Below, piece after piece: positions 62,508-64,000 of a stretch of 64,000 nucleotides of DNA. This DNA comes from Rhodococcus sp. KBS0724. GTDB taxonomy: Bacteria; Actinomycetota; Actinomycetes; Mycobacteriales; Mycobacteriaceae. How positions within the stretch are numbered: the first letter of the stretch is position 1; the number at the start of each line of letters is the position of its first letter. The stretch covers positions 2,011,001 through 2,075,000 of the forward strand of contig NZ_VCBX02000001.1 of NCBI RefSeq assembly GCF_005938745.2, written 5' to 3'. Made by a program: the position numbers and the translations under genes. The notes under the pieces were generated by a model. It saw only the letters and a list, made by a program, of their open reading frames with translations, was not told the origin of the DNA and searched no databases.

Positions 62508-62876
62508 ATGGCTGAGATGACCGTAGAACTCGTTGCCGTCGAGGAGCGCTTGTGGTCGGGTACGGCGACGCTGGTCAGCGCTCAGACGACCGAGGGCGAG
62601 ATCGGCATCATGCCTGGGCATGAGCCGGTCCTCGGCCAGCTCATCGAGGGCGGTACCGTATCGATCACGCCTGTTGACGGTGAGCGTATCGTCGCAGCAG
62701 TTCACGGCGGTTTCCTGTCGGTGACGGCTACCACCGTCACGATTCTGGCCGAGTCTGCGGACATGGCCGAGGACATCGACGTGAACGCTGCCAAGGCAGT
62801 TCTCGCTGACACCCAAGCAGACGACGAGGCGATTGCGGTCGCCAAGGGTCAGCTTCGGGCAGTCGAGCGCGCGTAG
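62508..62876 (+). CDS. atpC: ATP synthase F1 subunit epsilon
   Basis: 122 aa. The N-terminal beta sandwich ([36 protein letters not shown]) is conserved. The C-terminal helical part is short, as in mycobacteria, which limits its inhibitory role. ATG at 62508 follows atpD by 6 bases. It is the last atp gene; the DUF2550 gene follows after 37 bases. Confidence 0.94.
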   Translation: MAEMTVELVAVEERLWSGTATLVSAQTTEGEIGIMPGHEPVLGQLIEGGTVSITPVDGERIVAAVHGGFLSVTATTVTILAESADMAEDIDVNAAKAVLADTQADDEAIAVAKGQLRAVERA

Positions 62877-62913
62877 TTAATCAGAGCAAAGCCGCGACGG
62901 GAGCCGACGAACA

Positions 62914-63348
62914 GTGACATTCGGAATGACTGTGTTGATCATTCTGGTTGTGCTGCTCGCGGTTCTCGTCGCGGCTTTTCTGTACCGTCTGGTGATCCTC
63001 CGCCGCGGTGGTACTGCAGCACTTCTTCGTGTTCTGCCCTCGCCGGGGGACAGCGGGTGGCGGCACGGAATCATTCGCTACGGCGAAAGCTCGTGCGTAT
63101 TCTTCAAACTTTCTTCTCTCCGGCCCGGTCCGGATTCACGTGTCGACCGTCAAGGCATCGAGGTCGAGAGCCGTCGCTCTCCCTCGGGTACCGAATTCGA
63201 CATCATGAGTGACGACATCGTTGTCCTGCGCGTGCGCGACGGGGAGTCGAACTACGAAATCGCTTTGGACAGTGGAGCGTTGACTGCATTCCTGTCCTGG
63301 GTGGAATCTCGGCCAGACGGGCGTGCCCGTAGGCGACGTACCGCCTGA
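62914..63348 (+). CDS. DUF2550 membrane-anchored protein
   Basis: 144 aa. One N-terminal membrane segment (about residues 5-27), then a soluble domain with GWRHGIIRYGESSCVFFKLSSLRPGPD and a basic C-terminus. The position directly after atpC matches mycobacterial Rv1312. Function unknown. GTG or the following in-frame ATG could be the start; I use GTG at 62914. Confidence 0.8.
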   Translation: MTFGMTVLIILVVLLAVLVAAFLYRLVILRRGGTAALLRVLPSPGDSGWRHGIIRYGESSCVFFKLSSLRPGPDSRVDRQGIEVESRRSPSGTEFDIMSDDIVVLRVRDGESNYEIALDSGALTAFLSWVESRPDGRARRRRTA

Positions 63349-63362
63349 CCGAAGGCGTCGTG

Positions 63363-63935
63363 TCAGGCGCCGGCGCCTGGCTTCCAGAGAACATCACCGT
63401 TCGGATTGGCAACTCTTCCCATGATGAAGAGCAAGTCCGACAGCCTGTTGAGGTATTTCGCGGGCAGAACGCTCGTGTCGTCCGGGTAGGAGTCGATAGC
63501 CGACCATGCCGCTCGTTCGGCCCGACGAGAGACGGTCCGAGCAACGTGCAGTAGTGCACCCAACGGCGTTCCGCCGGGCAGAATGAACGAATTCAGCGGT
63601 GCTAGTTGATCATTGAGCTCATCGCACCAACCTTCGAGACGATCGATGTATGCCTGGGTGACGCGAAGCGGTGGGTACTTGGGATTCTCCACGACCGGGG
63701 TAGACAGGTCCGCGCCCGCGTCGAAGAGGTCGTTCTGAATCTGTCGAAGTATCGCAACCAGATTCTCCGGCGGGTTTCCGAGAGCCAACGCAACACCGAT
63801 CGCCGCATTGGTTTCATCGCAATCCGCATATGCGGTCAGGCGTGGGTCGTTCTTGGACACGCGCGAAAAGTCGCTCAGTCCTGTGGTGCCGTCGTCGCCG
63901 GTCCGGGTGTAGATCTTCGTTAGGTGAACACTCAT
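63363..63935 (-). CDS. PduO-type cob(I)alamin adenosyltransferase
   Basis: 190 aa. The N-terminal KIYTRTGDDGTTGLSDFSRV is the ATP-binding signature, and the helical bundle motifs (DETNAAIGVALA, RTVSRRAERA) follow. It makes adenosylcobalamin, needed for example by methylmalonyl-CoA mutase downstream of the propionyl-CoA from the valine operon. It converges with the DUF2550 gene; a 16-bp perfect palindrome (63364-63379) covers its stop and may terminate transcription. Confidence 0.9.
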   Translation of the reverse strand: MSVHLTKIYTRTGDDGTTGLSDFSRVSKNDPRLTAYADCDETNAAIGVALALGNPPENLVAILRQIQNDLFDAGADLSTPVVENPKYPPLRVTQAYIDRLEGWCDELNDQLAPLNSFILPGGTPLGALLHVARTVSRRAERAAWSAIDSYPDDTSVLPAKYLNRLSDLLFIMGRVANPNGDVLWKPGAGA

Positions 63936-63989
63936 ACGCCAACGGTACCGGCGCGGAGTTTCGGCGGTTGTGGCTCTAGGCTGTGAACC

Positions 63990-64000
63990 GTGAGTGAGCA
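63990..64000 (+). CDS. Start of a truncated gene, probably murA
   Basis: GTG at 63990 begins a frame that runs off the window after three codons (Met-Ser-Glu). In mycobacteria the gene after the adenosyltransferase is murA, so that is the expected identity. Nothing in the visible bases proves it. Confidence 0.3.

Overview
The window looks like a chromosomal segment of a mycolic-acid actinomycete, most likely Rhodococcus (R. erythropolis/qingshengii type). The clues are uniformly GC-rich coding, many GTG starts and 1-4 nt gene overlaps. Gene order is also typical of Corynebacteriales: argS-lysA-hom-thrC-thrB-rho-rpmE-prfA-prmC-sua5-wecA-atp operon-DUF2550-cobalamin adenosyltransferase. KstR-like (steroid regulon) operators are present. 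I see no integrase, transposase, prophage or CRISPR.

Layout. (1) 1-7.6 kb: an amino-sugar uptake and catabolism locus with a DasR/NagR-like GntR regulator, separate PTS IIA, IIB and IIC genes, enzyme I, nagA and nagB, then a cutC-like gene. (2) 7.6-13.1 kb: a complete valine (isobutyryl-CoA) degradation operon: mmsA, acyl-CoA dehydrogenase, 3-hydroxyisobutyryl-CoA hydrolase, mmsB and enoyl-CoA hydratase. (3) 13.1-16.1 kb: a MarR regulator divergent from an mraY paralogue lying outside any division/cell-wall cluster, facing a Bcr/CflA drug exporter. (4) 16.1-20.5 kb: a secreted esterase with a Thr/Pro linker, tRNA-Cys, two very small genes (28 and 38 codons) on the minus strand, and two alpha/beta hydrolases. 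(5) 20.5-29.0 kb: a DUF1214-SDR-sulfotransferase operon and, beyond an IclR regulator, a cysD-cysNC-cysQ-epoxide-hydrolase operon that can make and recycle PAPS. Both promoters carry the same two palindromes, one matching the KstR consensus. (6) 29.0-36.8 kb: an N5-(carboxyethyl)ornithine synthase-like gene, a MarR/MFS pair, and a LysR-MHS transporter-FAD monooxygenase set for an aromatic or similar compound. (7) 36.8-41.1 kb: tRNA-Arg(CCG), phosphoketolase, and a DUF305/DUF3105 pair. (8) 41.2 kb to the end: housekeeping genes for arginyl-tRNA, lysine and threonine synthesis, Rho, translation termination, lipid-linked sugar synthesis and the F1Fo ATP synthase, ending at the first codons of a gene that is probably murA.

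The best candidates for something undescribed are: the sulfation locus, where a PAPS-making operon and a sulfotransferase operon flank one IclR gene and share mirrored operator pairs; the two mini-genes beside tRNA-Cys; the CysQ protein with an added NTF2-like domain; and the extra MraY next to an efflux pump. All functions are read from sequence motifs and gene order; no database search was possible.
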